Shown here: positions 36,523 to 48,321 of the stretch, one piece after another
Position numbering within the stretch: the stretch's first letter is position 1
How the letters are laid out: every line of letters begins with the position of its first letter
Origin: Pleodorina starrii
Lineage: Eukaryota; Chlorophyta; Chlorophyceae; Chlamydomonadales; Volvocaceae
Direction of reading: 5' to 3'
DNA: 64,000 bases
Assembly: GCA_030267565.1 (NCBI GenBank)
Contig: BRXU01000002.1
Coordinates: 3,533,501 to 3,597,500, forward strand
Translations under genes and position numbers: made by a program
The notes under the pieces: generated by a model
Seen by the model: only the letters and a program-made list of their open reading frames with translations
Told to the model about the DNA's origin: nothing
Databases searched by the model: none

Positions 36523-38423
36523 GTTTTAGTTTGGATGGTGGACGCGAAAGTTGTGCTGAAAAAGAGAGGAAGTTTGTGGCGATGGCGATGCTAGCAAATG
36601 GATTGGTTCTGGGCACGTGCAGAGTCTTGGCGCCTTGCGTTGGTTGGGCAGCAAACTTATACAGTGCACAGAAAGGATTTGTTGTGATTAGCTGCTGCGT
36701 CTGGAAGAATGTTTGCGTGCCCGAGGACCTTGAAACGGTGTCGGACAGTTCCACGACACGATGGACTGACGACATCCATTGGGCTGCTCAACATTACATA
36801 TGTGGCAATACTTTGTAAGCAAATTTTCATCGTTATCATGCTTGAAAGCTGCGGCGAGGGCAGCTGAAGTGCCAAGAGGTAAGAACGGATCCGAAGGTGG
36901 TTGCCGCGGGCGTTACATTCGGTTGGGGTCGCCCCTGATGCCGTACGTGCTGGCGCTTCGGATTGGGGTCCACAGACCACAGACTACTCCCGAAACCGCG
37001 ATTTATTGATCCCATCCCAAAAGCGTGCCCAATGTCCAAAATTGACCTGTCACGGAAACATCCGTGATAGCGGGGCGCCATTGGCCAGGCGTGGTTGTGG
37101 AGGTTGTTTATGCTCGTCACAACGGCCGGAAGGTTACGTCTACCACAAGTCTCCAAACATCGGGCTCCAGCCCTTGTCCCCAACTGTGTGCGTGTACGTT
37201 TGTGTCGACCAGTGTGGGCGTGCGTTGACGTAGGTAGAAGACTGCGCTTCCAGTCGCTGAAGTGAACGGCCCTATTAGCCCGCTGGCGCTTTTCCTTGCG
37301 CGACTGGAACCCGTAACGCCCTGATGCCCGCCACAGCGCCCATCCCGCGCCCTCGACCGCTCTCCTGGTTCTGCAGCTCTGCACGGCCCGGCTGTAGGGC
37401 TTTTGCGTGTGCGCTCGTATGCGCTGCACATCGTGGTCTGTTCCAAAGCGGCAGCGATCGACTCTTGTGCCCGCTCGTCCGCCAGGACGATTACGGATTA
37501 CCTAGCAGCGATCAGGCGCGACACTGCTACCGGTATTAGGCTACCGTATACGGTAAATCACACTTGACAGTTTCGTTTCTTAAATTTGCTCATCGTTGTC
37601 GCGGGATTTACCGCATTCGTGAGAACCATGAACAGCGGTGAACGTCCGCGATTTGCCTGGAGCCTTTTTTAATAAACGAGGCAAGTCGACAATCTGCTCG
37701 AGTAGGATGGACTTTCATCACGCGTTGTCAGACAGGTCACACATTTGGACGACCTCCAACATCGCGCCTGGGCATGTTGCCACATCAGGTCAGGTCCTGA
37801 CGTCGTGGTTGCCAAAAGGTGTCAGCCGGAGTTGCTTCAATTGGCAACTTGAGCGCGGAAACTTTTCCTATCTTGGTTTCGTGCGGTTCGTTCGTGCTTG
37901 CTGTTTCAGAATCCGACCATTCGTAGTTACGCAAGCGCGCCAACGGGCTTTTGCACCCATCAGTCCAAGTCCTCGCCTTCGTAACTTTTACGGAGTCCAC
38001 CAGTCTCTTACTTTCGTCAGCCACCACCGAATTCCAGCAGCAAGCTCCCTCCCTCTCCCTCTCCCTCTCCCTCCCCCTGCCCTTCCCGCACATCCCTTGT
38101 CTTCCGAGGGTGAACTGCACAGCGCGTCTGGACGTGTTCAGAACCATCCAGTGGGGGCTCTCGTTCCTTCCCATGCCGCCGTGGATGGATACGCATGTGG
38201 GCACCATCATCCATCATCATCATATTGTGATGTACGGATGGATACCAACTGAGACTCTATCCTCCATAGTCGTCATCATTTTCCTCGTTCGCGGGCCAGG
38301 TTTTGATCCGCGAAGGCTAAGTCGCTTCCAGCCGGTGCCGGGCGCGAGAGCAGCAGCAGCAGCAAGGCAAAGCAAAGCGGCGATCATTGTGAGGGTCGCC
38401 GGCCAGCGGCCTGAAGCAGTTGC
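36523..38423. other. SDR promoter region and intergenic interval
   Basis: Between the SDR start and the TFIIIC subunit stop. The first ~200 bp next to 36522 should be SDR leader and promoter; the rest includes the TFIIIC5 3' UTR. I found no minus-strand TGTAA close to 38423. A CTCCCT pyrimidine tract lies at 38048-38078. No gene seen. Confidence 0.45.
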
Positions 38424-39414
38424 CTAATAAGGCTCGTCCTCGTCGTCACTGCCAAACATGCCGCCGCCACCGGCGCCGCCTGCCGCCGCCATGCCGCCGC
38501 CGTCGTACGGCACCGTCACCCGGCCGTACACCCCGCCGCCGCCGCCGCCGCCGGCGTACATGGCGCTTGCCAGGCGGCGGCTCAGCCTGTCGCCGCCGCC
38601 CTCGCCGTCCCCGTCCTCCTCCTCCTCCCCGTCTTCCTGGTCATCATCGTCGCTCATGCCAACGTCGTACTCAGACTCCATCACACTCTCCTCCCCGTCC
38701 GACGCATCGCCGCCGGCGTCGCCGTCGCCATCGCCGTCGGCGGCCTCACGGTTGCCGCCGCCGCCGCCGCGGCCACCGCGCCGCTCCTCCCCGCCCGCCG
38801 CCGCGTCGCCCTCGTCGCCCTCCTCCTCCTCCATGCCCCGCCCGCCGCCGGCGGCAGCGCCGGCGGCGGCAGCTCCGCCGCCGCCGCCGTCGTAATCCTC
38901 CATCGGCCCATCGTCCAACAGCCTGAACTCGTCGTCCTCGTCATCACTTCCAAACAGCCCCGCCACCCCAACGTCCTCGTCGTTCTCACCGCCCGGCGCC
39001 GAAAGGCCGCGTAGGTTCATCTGAGCCATGAGCGCTCGCAGCGCCTCGTCCGCGGCAGTCTTCGGCGGCGGCGGCGCCGCCGCTGCCTTCGGCGGCGGCG
39101 GCGCCGCCGCCGCGGCATCCTCCATCGCCACGTCGGCAGCGGCGGCGGCGGCCGGCGCTCCCGCGCCGTCTCCGCGGCGGGCTTCGCCGGCGGCGGCCGC
39201 CGGCGGCGGCGCCGCCGGCGTCGTCTTCGCGCTTGGCGGCGCCAGCTGCTCCATGAGCGCGAGGAAGCGCTGCTGGACCGCGTTCTGCGCCATTCGGGGG
39301 CCGTTCGCCGTTCGCCGTTCGGAGTTCGGATGGTTGGGAGGAGACAGGACAAGCAAGAGGCGATGGGACATGGGAGATCTCAAGCACGGGGGCGGGGGAG
39401 GGGTTATCCTCCAA

Positions 39415-39446
<32 letters not shown>

Positions 39447-42400
39447 GCAAACACACACACACGCAAACGCACACACGCACCTGCCCAACAGTCCCAACGA
39501 TGCACCGCACTCCCCAATCCACACACACACACCTGCATGCGCTGCAGCGCCGCATTGGTGAACCAGCCCGTCTTCTCACTGCACCGGGCGGCCTCCGGGG
39601 ACGGCAACGGCTCCTGGGGGGGCGGGGAGGAGGGAGGAGGCGTGTGAGCCGGCGGGCGGCGACAGGGGGTAGGGCAGAAGTCGGCGGTAGCGGCAGCGGC
39701 GGCAACGCGGGTGACAGCGGCGCCGGTGACGGAGCAGCAGCAGCGAGGGGGGAGGGGGGACGGCGGCGGCTTGGGCCTAATCCAGCGGCTTGTGGAGGAA
39801 GGGTCGGCCCCTGGCCCTGCCCCTTCCGCCGCGCGCCCCCAGCGCCATACGCCTTTCCTGTGCGATCTCTTCACGCTACCTGCCCTGCTCTGCCCTGCTC
39901 GCTACGCCACGCCATGCGTTGTTGCGTTCAACCAAACGGCGCACCTGCCTCAACTTTGACAACACGCGCGTTAGGTAGCATCGCAAACCCCCGGACGCGA
40001 ACACGCAAAACATCGGAAAAACCCGGGACCCCCCCCCAACCCCCGACTCGAACCCGGCACCAGCCGGGTACGCTCGCGCACGCTCTCGCCGTGGCCTTGC
40101 TTTGGCCGCATGGGGCCGCACGCACCGCACACGCACCGCACACGCACCGCACACCCCTTCCCCAACACACACACACACACAAACCCACACACAACGTGAA
40201 CTGACGGCCCCTCCCCTCCCCTCCCCCCTGTGGGTCTGCCTGCTGCCTGCTGCCCGCTGCTCCCCGCTGCTCCCGCCCTCACCTGCAGCGTGTCCCGCAC
40301 CTCCTGGATCTGCAGGTCAATCAGCTGCAGGGTGGTGCTCTGCTGGGTGGGCAGAGCGCGGAAGCTGGCGGGGGAGGGGGGGGCCCGGGGGCATTGGGGG
40401 GGAGGGGCAGGTGGGGAGGGGCAGGTGGGGAGGGGCAGGGGATTAGGGAAAGGTGAACCCGCAGCGGTGGGACGGGCAGGCCCGCTCCCCCGCCCGCCCT
40501 CCCTCCCTTCCTTACCAGTGCAAGTCGTCTTGACAGCTGGGAGCCAGCGCTGCCGCCGCCACCGCTGCCGGACCCGAGCCCGCATCACCACCACCACTAC
40601 CACCACCACCACCAGCCGCGCCAGCGGTACCGAGCGAGGCCTGCGAGGGGCCTGCTGCCGCCGAGCCCGAGGCACCTGCTGCTGCCGCTGCTGCCGCTGT
40701 CGGTCCACTCGGCGTCGTGTCCGCCGCCGCGGCCCCATCCGCCGCCGTCCCAGCTGCTGCCGCCGCCGCCGTGTGCTGCAGACTCGACCGCACACCCGCC
40801 TTCAGCATCGCGCGATACCTGCATGACTCCCCACACACATACACACGCCGCGGCGACGGGCGGGCGAGGACAGCACCGGGGCCGGGAGGGGCCGGGCGGG
40901 GATTGAAAGGCGGAAACGGAGGGCTGGGCTGGGCGGGGGGTTTCAAGGCGAGGACGTTTGCGCGCGGGACACTGGCAGTAGGGGCGGCGCGGGGGCGGGG
41001 GCGGGGCCGGGGAGGGAGGGAGGCTGTCACACGCTGTCGTACCGTTGTCGTACCAGTTGTTGGGCAGCGAGTAGATGATGGCCTGGTACTTTCGCGCCTC
41101 AATGTCGGTGCGGGGGTCGTAGCCGCGCCGGATGAACAGCCCCCGCCATGGCCCTGACGAAATCCGCATCAGCAGCAGCAGCATCGCCAGCAGCCGCACC
41201 GGGCGCCAGTACCAGCACCGGGATTGGATTCAAGCATCAGTCAGCAACGGAAACAGCGGAAATAGCACCGAACACCTCTACCCCGCCCCGCCCGGCCCCC
41301 GCTCCCGCCGCGGTCGCCCCGCAGCCCCTTGCCTCTCCTCGCGGCCCCGACCCCTCGTAACCCCACCTCCTCCCTTCCTCCCCTATGTTGGCTATTTTAT
41401 GTCTGGATGCAACCGAGACATGAGAACCCGTAAGAGAGGTACCCTCCCTCCCGTCCTCTTCAGACTGCCTTTCCCTACCCCTCCCCGTCCCCTCACCCCC
41501 TCTTCCCCTCCCTCACCCTCTTCCCCTCCCTCACCCCCTCCCTCACCCGCTCCCTCCCTCCCTCACCCCTCCCTCTCACCCGTCTTGAACCTGTAGCACA
41601 GCCGCTGCACCACTCGCTCCACCGCCACCAGGTCGCACCCCTCCGGCCCCAGCGCCGTCTGCACCGCCCCGCACGCCGCGCACCGCTCCCGGATCAGCTC
41701 CAGCCCCCACACCGGCCGCTGAGCCAGCAACCGACACACCTCCGTCTCCAGCACACGATAGGCGCGAACGTCCGCCAGGCTGACGTCAGACACCGCCACC
41801 GTCGGAGCCGCCGCCGCCGCCGCCGGGGGCGATACCGGCGCCGCCGCTGGCGCCGCTGGATCGGCGGCGGCGGGCTGGGTGCTGGCAGCGTCGCCTCCGG
41901 CGGCGGCGGCGGCGGCTGGCGCCGCCGCGGGCCTGACGGCGGCGGCGGCGGCGGCGGCCGCCGCCGCCGCCGCGACGCCTCCTGATGCTGCGGACACCGG
42001 CGGCGGCACTCCCTCCGTGTAGAAGCTGATGACGGGGGCGTCGCCCCAGTTGGGCTCACTCCTCGCGAGGCCTGTTTGGCAGGGGGTGCAGGGAGCGGGC
42101 GGGCGCAGGCGGGCGGGCACATGATGGGGGCGCTGAGGAATCGGGACCGAGACGCGGAGGAGGACGGGGGAGGAAGCAAGCACACCGCGCCGCGTCTCAC
42201 CGGTTGGCCGGCCGCGCACTGTATATACAGAAACACACACACATACACACGCGCACGTTCCGTCTCGCCCTCGACTTGCCCTGGCTCTCGCCCTCGCTGG
42301 CCCACTCACCCCATCAAGCCACCCACTGCCCCGCCACCCGCACCCTCCCAACCCCCAACTCCCGCCTTCGCGCTCCCCGACTCGGCACTCGCTGACTCTC

Positions 42401-43088
42401 ACGGGCTCCTCGCTTCGTCCCGCCCTCCCCCACTCGCCCACCCTGGCTCTCTCGCCCCGACCCGCTCACCCCGCATGTGTGGTTTGGCCTGGATCTGTTT
42501 GAACGCATAGTCCTGTGGCAGGTCCAGCCAGGAGAACAGCTGCGGGATGAGCAGCAGCGGCTGGGGCGCCTTGGTGGGCTCGGCGCGGTCGGGCCGCTGG
42601 TCGTAGGGCAGCAGGTCGCGGGTGCGGGACGGGAGCAGCGGGTCGTGGGGGATGAAGGTGAAGTCGGCCAGGCCGGGGAAGCGGAAGGTGGGGCTCACAC
42701 GGGCGACCAGGCGGACGCTCACGCCGCCGGCCTCGGCCGCAGACGCGGCTGCTGTGGTGCCCTCGGCGGGCGTCTTCTCCGGCGCTGCTGCTGCTGCTGC
42801 TGTGGCGGTGCTTTGACTGGACCCTGCGCCATCGCCAGGCTGTCGCGGCCGGGCGATGCGCAGCAGCAGGCGGGTTTGCTCGATCCGCTCGCCGTAGAGC
42901 GGGTGGCTGGTACGGTCCTCCGGCCGGAGCTTGAGCTTCAGGTAGTGCTTGGAGCTGACCGCAGCCGCGACATCGCCGATGCCGCCCAACGTGCGCAGCG
43001 CCTTTTGGGTGTCGCGGACATACCCGGGGTACTCAATCGCAACGGCTTCAGCTCGAGGTACCTCGACAGTGATTTCGTTTAGGCTCAT
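38424..43088 (-). CDS. GTF3C5: Transcription factor IIIC subunit 5 (tau95/TFC1-like)
   Basis: Subunit of TFIIIC, which binds A and B boxes of tRNA genes and recruits RNA polymerase III machinery in the nucleus. Exons: 43088-42470, 42071-41580, 41153-41054, 40818-40516, 40364-40283, 39613-39533, 39284-38424; 845 residues. The N-terminal dimerisation region matches the family: EVPRAEAVAIEYPGYVRD, then TLGG, LKLKLRPEDRTSHPLYG and LLLRI. The C-terminal core shows LAQRPVW, CYRFKTGPWRGLFIRRG, YDPRTDIEARKYQ, LIDLQIQEV and EKTGWF. The last exon encodes a long tail rich in Asp and Glu (DDEDDEF, SDDDDQEDGEEEEDGD), ending in DEDEPY. Several Ala/Gly insertions enlarge it beyond fungal or animal relatives, one (~90 residues in exon 4) splitting the core. 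Donor 41053 was chosen over 41042 because only it keeps frame. The 39614-40282 intron has CA repeats and no gene. Confidence 0.93.
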
Positions 43089-43564
43089 CTGTCCGAATCG
43101 TCAGGTGCATAGCCGTGAAGTTCCCAACCAGCCACGGTCGTAATGTTCACCAGAGAATGTTCAAAATTATATGTTAAGTTAAGAAATCGCCTCTGAACCT
43201 AACGAGAGTTGGAGCGGTTGGCGCACGCCGTCACCGACCAGTCTTCAAGTAGGCGGGAAACCAACACACGAAAGCGAGCCTATGCAATTCAGTCCCTACT
43301 ACTTCTCAAAAAATGCAGATATCGACGAAAATCATAAATTGAACATAGAACATCGAAACCTGTTCAACCGCCAGGACTGGTATTACCGGTAGTACGGCGA
43401 AACGACTTCCGCACTTCCCAGCTCGCCTCCAGACCACCGCTTGGGGTCTGGCCCGTCAACCTCTATCTGGATTTCGCACGAACCGTTAGGAGCGCAGAGC
43501 GTGCAGATGCAATGTCTGGACCCTCGTCCCGCCGTCCATGCTGCAGAAGCGGCCCCACTGCGAC
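43089..43564. other. TFIIIC5 promoter / APH-1 3' region
   Basis: 476 bp between two minus-strand genes, AT-richer than its flanks. It must hold the APH-1 3' end and the TFIIIC5 promoter. No TGTAA on the minus strand was found. Confidence 0.5.
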
Positions 43565-45559
43565 TCATCGGACGTTCTTCCTCCAGCTTATCCCGATGGC
43601 GTACACCACCAGCAGCAGGCCGAGCGCCACCAGCGTGGGCATGGCCGCGACGCAGCCACCGTCCCGGAAGTTGAGCAGCGTCTGTGGTCCAGCAAGCGCA
43701 GGGGCGGGACGGCACCAGGGGGTGCCAGGGAGTCACGGTAACAGACTGGGAAGTCCATGCAGACTGGGAAGGGTGCTCCTTCGCCCCACCCGCCCGCGGG
43801 TGCCGCCCGTGGCCCCGCCCTTCCCAGCCGCCCCACGACGACGCACCCCTCCGCCATCACCCACCCCCTCCGCCATCACCCACCCCCTTTGCTCCATCAA
43901 CCCACCGAGTAGGCACCCCGGCCCCCCTCCCCCCCGGCCCCGGCCTCCCGGTCCCCGCGCTCAGGCACCCACCAGGCAGGACGCCCCCAGGTGCAGCACT
44001 GGCGCCGCCAGGATGTGGACCATGTTGCGCTCCATGTATCCGTCAAAGGCGATGACCATAAGGCTAGTCAGGATCAGCCCGAACGACAGCGAGTACAGCG
44101 CGCCCACCTGCAAGCAGGCGGGACATGGCGGCAGAGAGCGGAACAGGACGGGACAGGTCGGGAACGGGCGGTACAGGGCGGCATGGCGGTAGACACACAT
44201 GGGTGGCGCCGCCGCACCGACACCGCCGACCGTTCTCGTGCGGGCTCCAGAGTCCAGACACAGCGAGCTGAGACTCCTTCCCTCAACGCCGTCCGCATGT
44301 CGCGCTCTTGCGCCTCCTACAACCCATTCCCCAGCCACGAGGGCACGGCGCTCATCCGTATGGGCCCCCTCCTCCCCTTACCCTCACCCTCACCCTCGTC
44401 AGCATCCCCACTAATTACTTCGGCGCCCACCTCCCCGCCCACCTCCCCGCCCCCTCCCGCCCTCCCCACCAGGAAGATGGACATCTGCGGGCAGGCTGCG
44501 TTGTAATAGGTGCCGTCATCGGTGGTGAGCGGCAGGAAGGACAGGAAGAAGAACACCGCGTGGCTGGCGCCGTGGCCGTAGCCCCACGCCAGCGCCATGT
44601 AGAGCTTGTCCAGGGAGGAGAAGCGGTGCCGCGAGGCGCGGGCCATCGACTCCAGCGGCTCCAGCGTCTTGCTGTGCAGCGGTGAAACAGCAGGCGAAAC
44701 GGAGGGGAGCGGCGATACGAAGCAGCGAAAGGGAGAATGGCGACAGGGAGGGTTGGGCGGCCCAGCGGCCGGGCGGGCCGGAGGCAGCATCAGAAGAGGG
44801 CGGGCGGCAGCGGCCCCGCCGCCGGCTGGCTGTCCAGACAGTTCTCCGCGCCGGTCTGCTGCGTGCTGCCCTCCGGGCCCCCGCCCCCTGAGCTGGCGCG
44901 GCCAGTTGGCCCTCCTCACCGCCACTGGGGGCCCAGTCTCTTGTCCTCTTACCGGTGAACCCGCCAGACGCCGTAGCGAACCGCCTCCTCAATTGCTACC
45001 GACGCTATGAGCATGCCCGAGTAGGGGCCCATCTCGGGCGTAAGCGGGACGAAGCCTGCGCGGTCGCCGCGAGCAGAGTCAGGTAATATTCCCCGGGGTC
45101 GGGTGGTGCAGGTTTAGGGCCGTGGGCATGGGGATTGGGCACCGATGCAACAGTATCCGTGGCGTGGTGCAGCGGCGCCCGTGCAGGAAAAGCTGGCGCG
45201 CTCGCTCGGCCCAGCTGGACTTACCTCTGAAGATAGCGGACGTGATGAGTAGGACTACGAGCCATAGGAAGGCACTGCGGAAGGCGGCGTAGGAAGCGAG
45301 GGGTTCGGGGCACGGCAGGGCAGCGCGGGGAGAAGGAGGGCAGGCGCGCGGGCTGAACCCCGGCTACAGCAGGGTCTGGGACTGCTTTGAGCAAAAGAGC
45401 AGGACACTTGGGATTCCGTGGACAAACAGACATTCAATAGCGTGCGCACCTGAATAGCGAGAGCAACACCAGGAAGGACTTGCGCGCAATTACCACCAGG
45501 AAGAAAGCGATTCCGGGACCCAGGCCCAAAAAGATTAATCCAAAGAAGTCTATTGTCAT
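43565..45559 (-). CDS. APH1: Gamma-secretase subunit APH-1
   Basis: Multipass membrane scaffold subunit of gamma-secretase, the presenilin intramembrane protease complex. Exons: 45559-45450, 45274-45225, 45055-44953, 44671-44470, 44107-43973, 43681-43565; 238 residues, the usual size. Seven hydrophobic segments can be traced: FGLIFLGLGPGIAFFLVV, SAFLWLVVLLITSAIF, GMLIASVAIEEAVRY, the signature ALAWGYGHGASHAVFFFLSF, ALYSLSFGLILTSLMVIAF, HILAAPVLHLGASCLTLLNF and PTLVALGLLLVVYAIG. The GxxxG-type motif in the fourth segment and the FDGYMERN loop match plant APH-1. His194 in VLHL is kept, but the family's other intramembrane His (before MVIAF) is Leu168 here. The six phases fit exactly and each intron falls between or within membrane segments. 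Confidence 0.93.
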
Positions 45560-45986
45560 TCTTGATGCCTAGATAATTAAGAAACGGGCGATCATTCCTT
45601 GCGCAAAGCGAGAACTATGACGACATGTCAGGTCGAATCCTGACGACAAAGCGTGTTGCTCCTGCAGCATGCCTATTGGACACAGTTACCGCGTTGTTTG
45701 CTGCCAATGCTGTTGGCCGCACGGTCGGTCAGTCATTTCATTTCAGACGCTCCGAAATCCCACCGCCGTACTTTCAACTGCCTGAAATGCAGGGCACCCC
45801 TGCGCGCCCCATAGCCTTTTCCCATCCACTGACCGCATACATTTCTTGCATAACACGGCGACTGACATCGGTGAATCTTACAACAGTCACAAATCGCAAC
45901 CGTCCCGGGTGATTGTCGGCCCATGGACAATTGAGACGTTTAGCCATATTCTCCAGCCTCTATGCGATAGATAACCAGAAAATAGG
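45560..45986. promoter_or_regulatory. Shared divergent promoter region, APH-1 and URI
   Basis: 427 bp separates the divergent APH-1 (-) and URI (+) start codons, so both promoters and 5' leaders lie here. No clear TATA box; position alone supports the call. Confidence 0.6.
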
Positions 45987-48067
45987 ATGTCGCAGGAGCT
46001 CAAAGCTTGCCTTGCGGCGATGCAGGCCGCAGCACGCCAGCGCGAGGCGGACGTAGCGGCCCTGCAGGCCAGCGTGGACGAGGTCGCCCGAGTCCAGCAG
46101 CTACTGGCGCGCTTGCCGGACAAGGTATAACGTTCTCTGCGCACACGCAACCAATACTCAACCCAACCTGGGGCTTCCCCCGGGCTGGGGACACGTCAAA
46201 GCCAAATGGAAGACCCAACACCCCTCCGCCGCCGCCAGCACCACCTGCAAGAGCGCTGGCTGCGCCTGCGCTGGAAAGCAGACCTTGTCTGCACCCGCGC
46301 GTCTTCCCTTCTCCCGGCGTACCTCTGGCCTGTCGACCCGTGCCATCTCAGCCCCCTATCTCCGCCTCCTCGCTGAATCACACTACCCTCAACACCACAC
46401 GCCACGCCACGCCACGTGCCTCACCCACCCACCCACCCCAACAGGTGCGTCACAAGGCCATGGTGCCCTTCGGCAAGCAGGCCTTCTTCGAGGGAGAGCT
46501 CATCCACACCAACGAGACCCTGGTGGGCCTGGGCTGCGACCTGCGACTGGAGGCGTCCGCGCGCCAGGCGGCGGAGGTGCTGGCCCGCCGCCACGCGCGC
46601 GCCGAGGCCGCCGCGGCGGCGGCGCGGCAGCAGCTGGGCGAGCTCCGCGCGCGGGCGGACGAGCTGGCGGCGACGCTGTCCAACGATGAGGGGGAGGACC
46701 TCGTGGAGATACGGCAGGAGTACGAGGAATCGGAGGAGCTGCTGGCGGCGGCCCGTGGGTCGGCGGCGGCGGCGGCGAAGCCGGCGCCGACGCACGCGGG
46801 AGGGGCTTCGGAGGGCACGTCGCGGGAGGACAGCAGCGGGGCTGCGGAGGCAGCCGCCGCTGCGGCAGAGGCCGTGGTGGCGGGGCGGGACGGCGAGGGG
46901 AGCGGCGCGAGCGCCGCAGCGCGGAATGGCGATGGGAGGGGTGGCGGGGAAGGGAAGAAGAACGACGACGACGACCAGCGCATCTTTGCTCGCCTGGAGG
47001 AGCTTGAACGACTGGAGGCTGAGGCGGGCAGCGAGGGCGAGGATGAGGCCAGCGACGGCGGCGGTGGCGGTGGCGGTGGCGGCGAGGATGAGGGTGGGGT
47101 ACACCGCGGGAGCAACCGAGAGATGAGTGCAGCGGCAGCAGCGCCGGCGGGGGCGGGGCGAGGAGGGCCTGGGGAGGGCGGTGGCAGCGACGCTGGGGTC
47201 TCGGCTCCGGCGGGGGCCGCTGGCCACACAGGCGCGGCCAGCGGGGCCGCGACCAGTCGCGGCCCCGCGGCATCCGCACCGGTCGCAGCACCGCAGGATG
47301 CGGTGGCCAGTACTGCGCCGGCGGTGCCGACGGCTGCGCTGGCAGCGGAGGCGGAGGGGCCTGTGGCCAAGGCGAAGCCGGCAGCCACGCCGCTCAGGAA
47401 GGGCTTCCTGCTTGGAGGCGGCGGGCGCGGTGGCGCGACCCGTGGGACACCTGCGGCCCAAGCTCGTCAGCCGGGTGGCGAAGCGCCGGTGGCAGCGGCC
47501 ACAGGAGCTGCAGGCGGCGGCAGCGGCAGCGGTGTCGGTGCCAGCGGCGGCGGCGAGGCGTCTTCGAGCGGGCGGGAAGCACGGCGAGTGTCGTTCGCGG
47601 ACGGGTCGCTACCTGGGGAGGAGGCGGGGAGCGGCGCGGGGTTGCAGCAGGGCCCCGGGCGCGCGTTGGGGGGTCCGGGGCGCCAGCAAGGCGGCGGCAT
47701 TCGGCCGGCGATGAAGCAAGGAAGCAGTGCGGGTGAGCCGGTGGGGCAGCGGGGCGTGGGCGATCGGGGGGCGTCCGCAGGGCTTGCAGGAGATGGCGGC
47801 GGTGGTGGCGGTGGCAGCTTGCGGCACACGGCTGCTCGGGTGGCGGTGTTGGAGGATGGCGGCGATGCGTCAATGGCGATGGCCAGGGCGCGTGAGGAGG
47901 CGTTCACGGGGTTGGTGCGTGAGCGGCCCGTGGATGGCGATGGCGAGGCCGCTGGCAGCGGTGCCGGGGGAGTTGGGACGTCACTGTCCGATGCCACGAA
48001 CGGCGAGGTCACGGCAGCTCCCAAGCGCGTGTCGAAGTTCAAGCAGCAGCGGCAGGGCGCTGCGTGA
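45987..48067 (+). CDS. URI1: URI-type prefoldin (RPB5-interacting)
   Basis: Unconventional prefoldin that in other eukaryotes binds RPB5 and the R2TP-prefoldin complex in RNA polymerase assembly. Exons 45987-46124 and 46445-48067; 586 residues. Residues 1-46 form the first coiled coil (ASVDEVARVQQLLARLPDK). The second exon opens with the diagnostic VRHKAMVPFGKQAFFEGEL, then IHTNETLVGLG and the second coiled coil (RQAAEVLARRHARAEAAA, LRARADELAATL). Further on are EDLVEIRQEYEESEEL, a short RIFARLEELERLEAEA helix, and the ARRVSFADGSL box also found in URI proteins. The end, RVSKFKQQRQGAA, is a basic SxFK tail as in relatives. The middle is Ala/Gly/Glu-rich and probably disordered. TGA at 48065. 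Confidence 0.88.
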
Positions 48068-48105
48068 CATGGCACTTTAAAGTACATAAGCAGATGAGTT
48101 CCGTT

Positions 48106-48110
48106 TGTAA
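48106..48110 (+). terminator. TGTAA polyadenylation signal of URI gene
   Basis: TGTAA 39 bp after the stop codon, giving an unusually short 3' UTR. The next gene's start codon is at 48322. Confidence 0.6.
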
Positions 48111-48321
48111 GCCTTTCCCATTTCAGCTGGCTGAGGCTTGCACGGCACGTCGTACCAACGCCGTAGAGGAGTGCATTTTAAATGCAACAACATCCGTTGT
48201 TCTTGGCAAATCAAAACGAATCTCGCAATCATTATAAAAGCTCGATCAGAGACATTTATTACTTAAATAAGGAAAGGGCTTTTGGTGGCGGCCTGCCGCA
48301 AAACGATCGGCGGCTGCAACC

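Noticed and set aside
40036..40070. tRNA B-box-like GGGTTCGAGTC on the minus strand in a TFIIIC5 intron
   Set aside because: The flanking bases cannot form a T-stem or acceptor stem, and no A box at the right spacing was found.
41043..41053. Alternative donor for TFIIIC5 exon 3 after GACAACG
   Set aside because: It gives a phase that leads to a stop in exon 4; the donor after AACTG keeps frame and restores the family's sequence.
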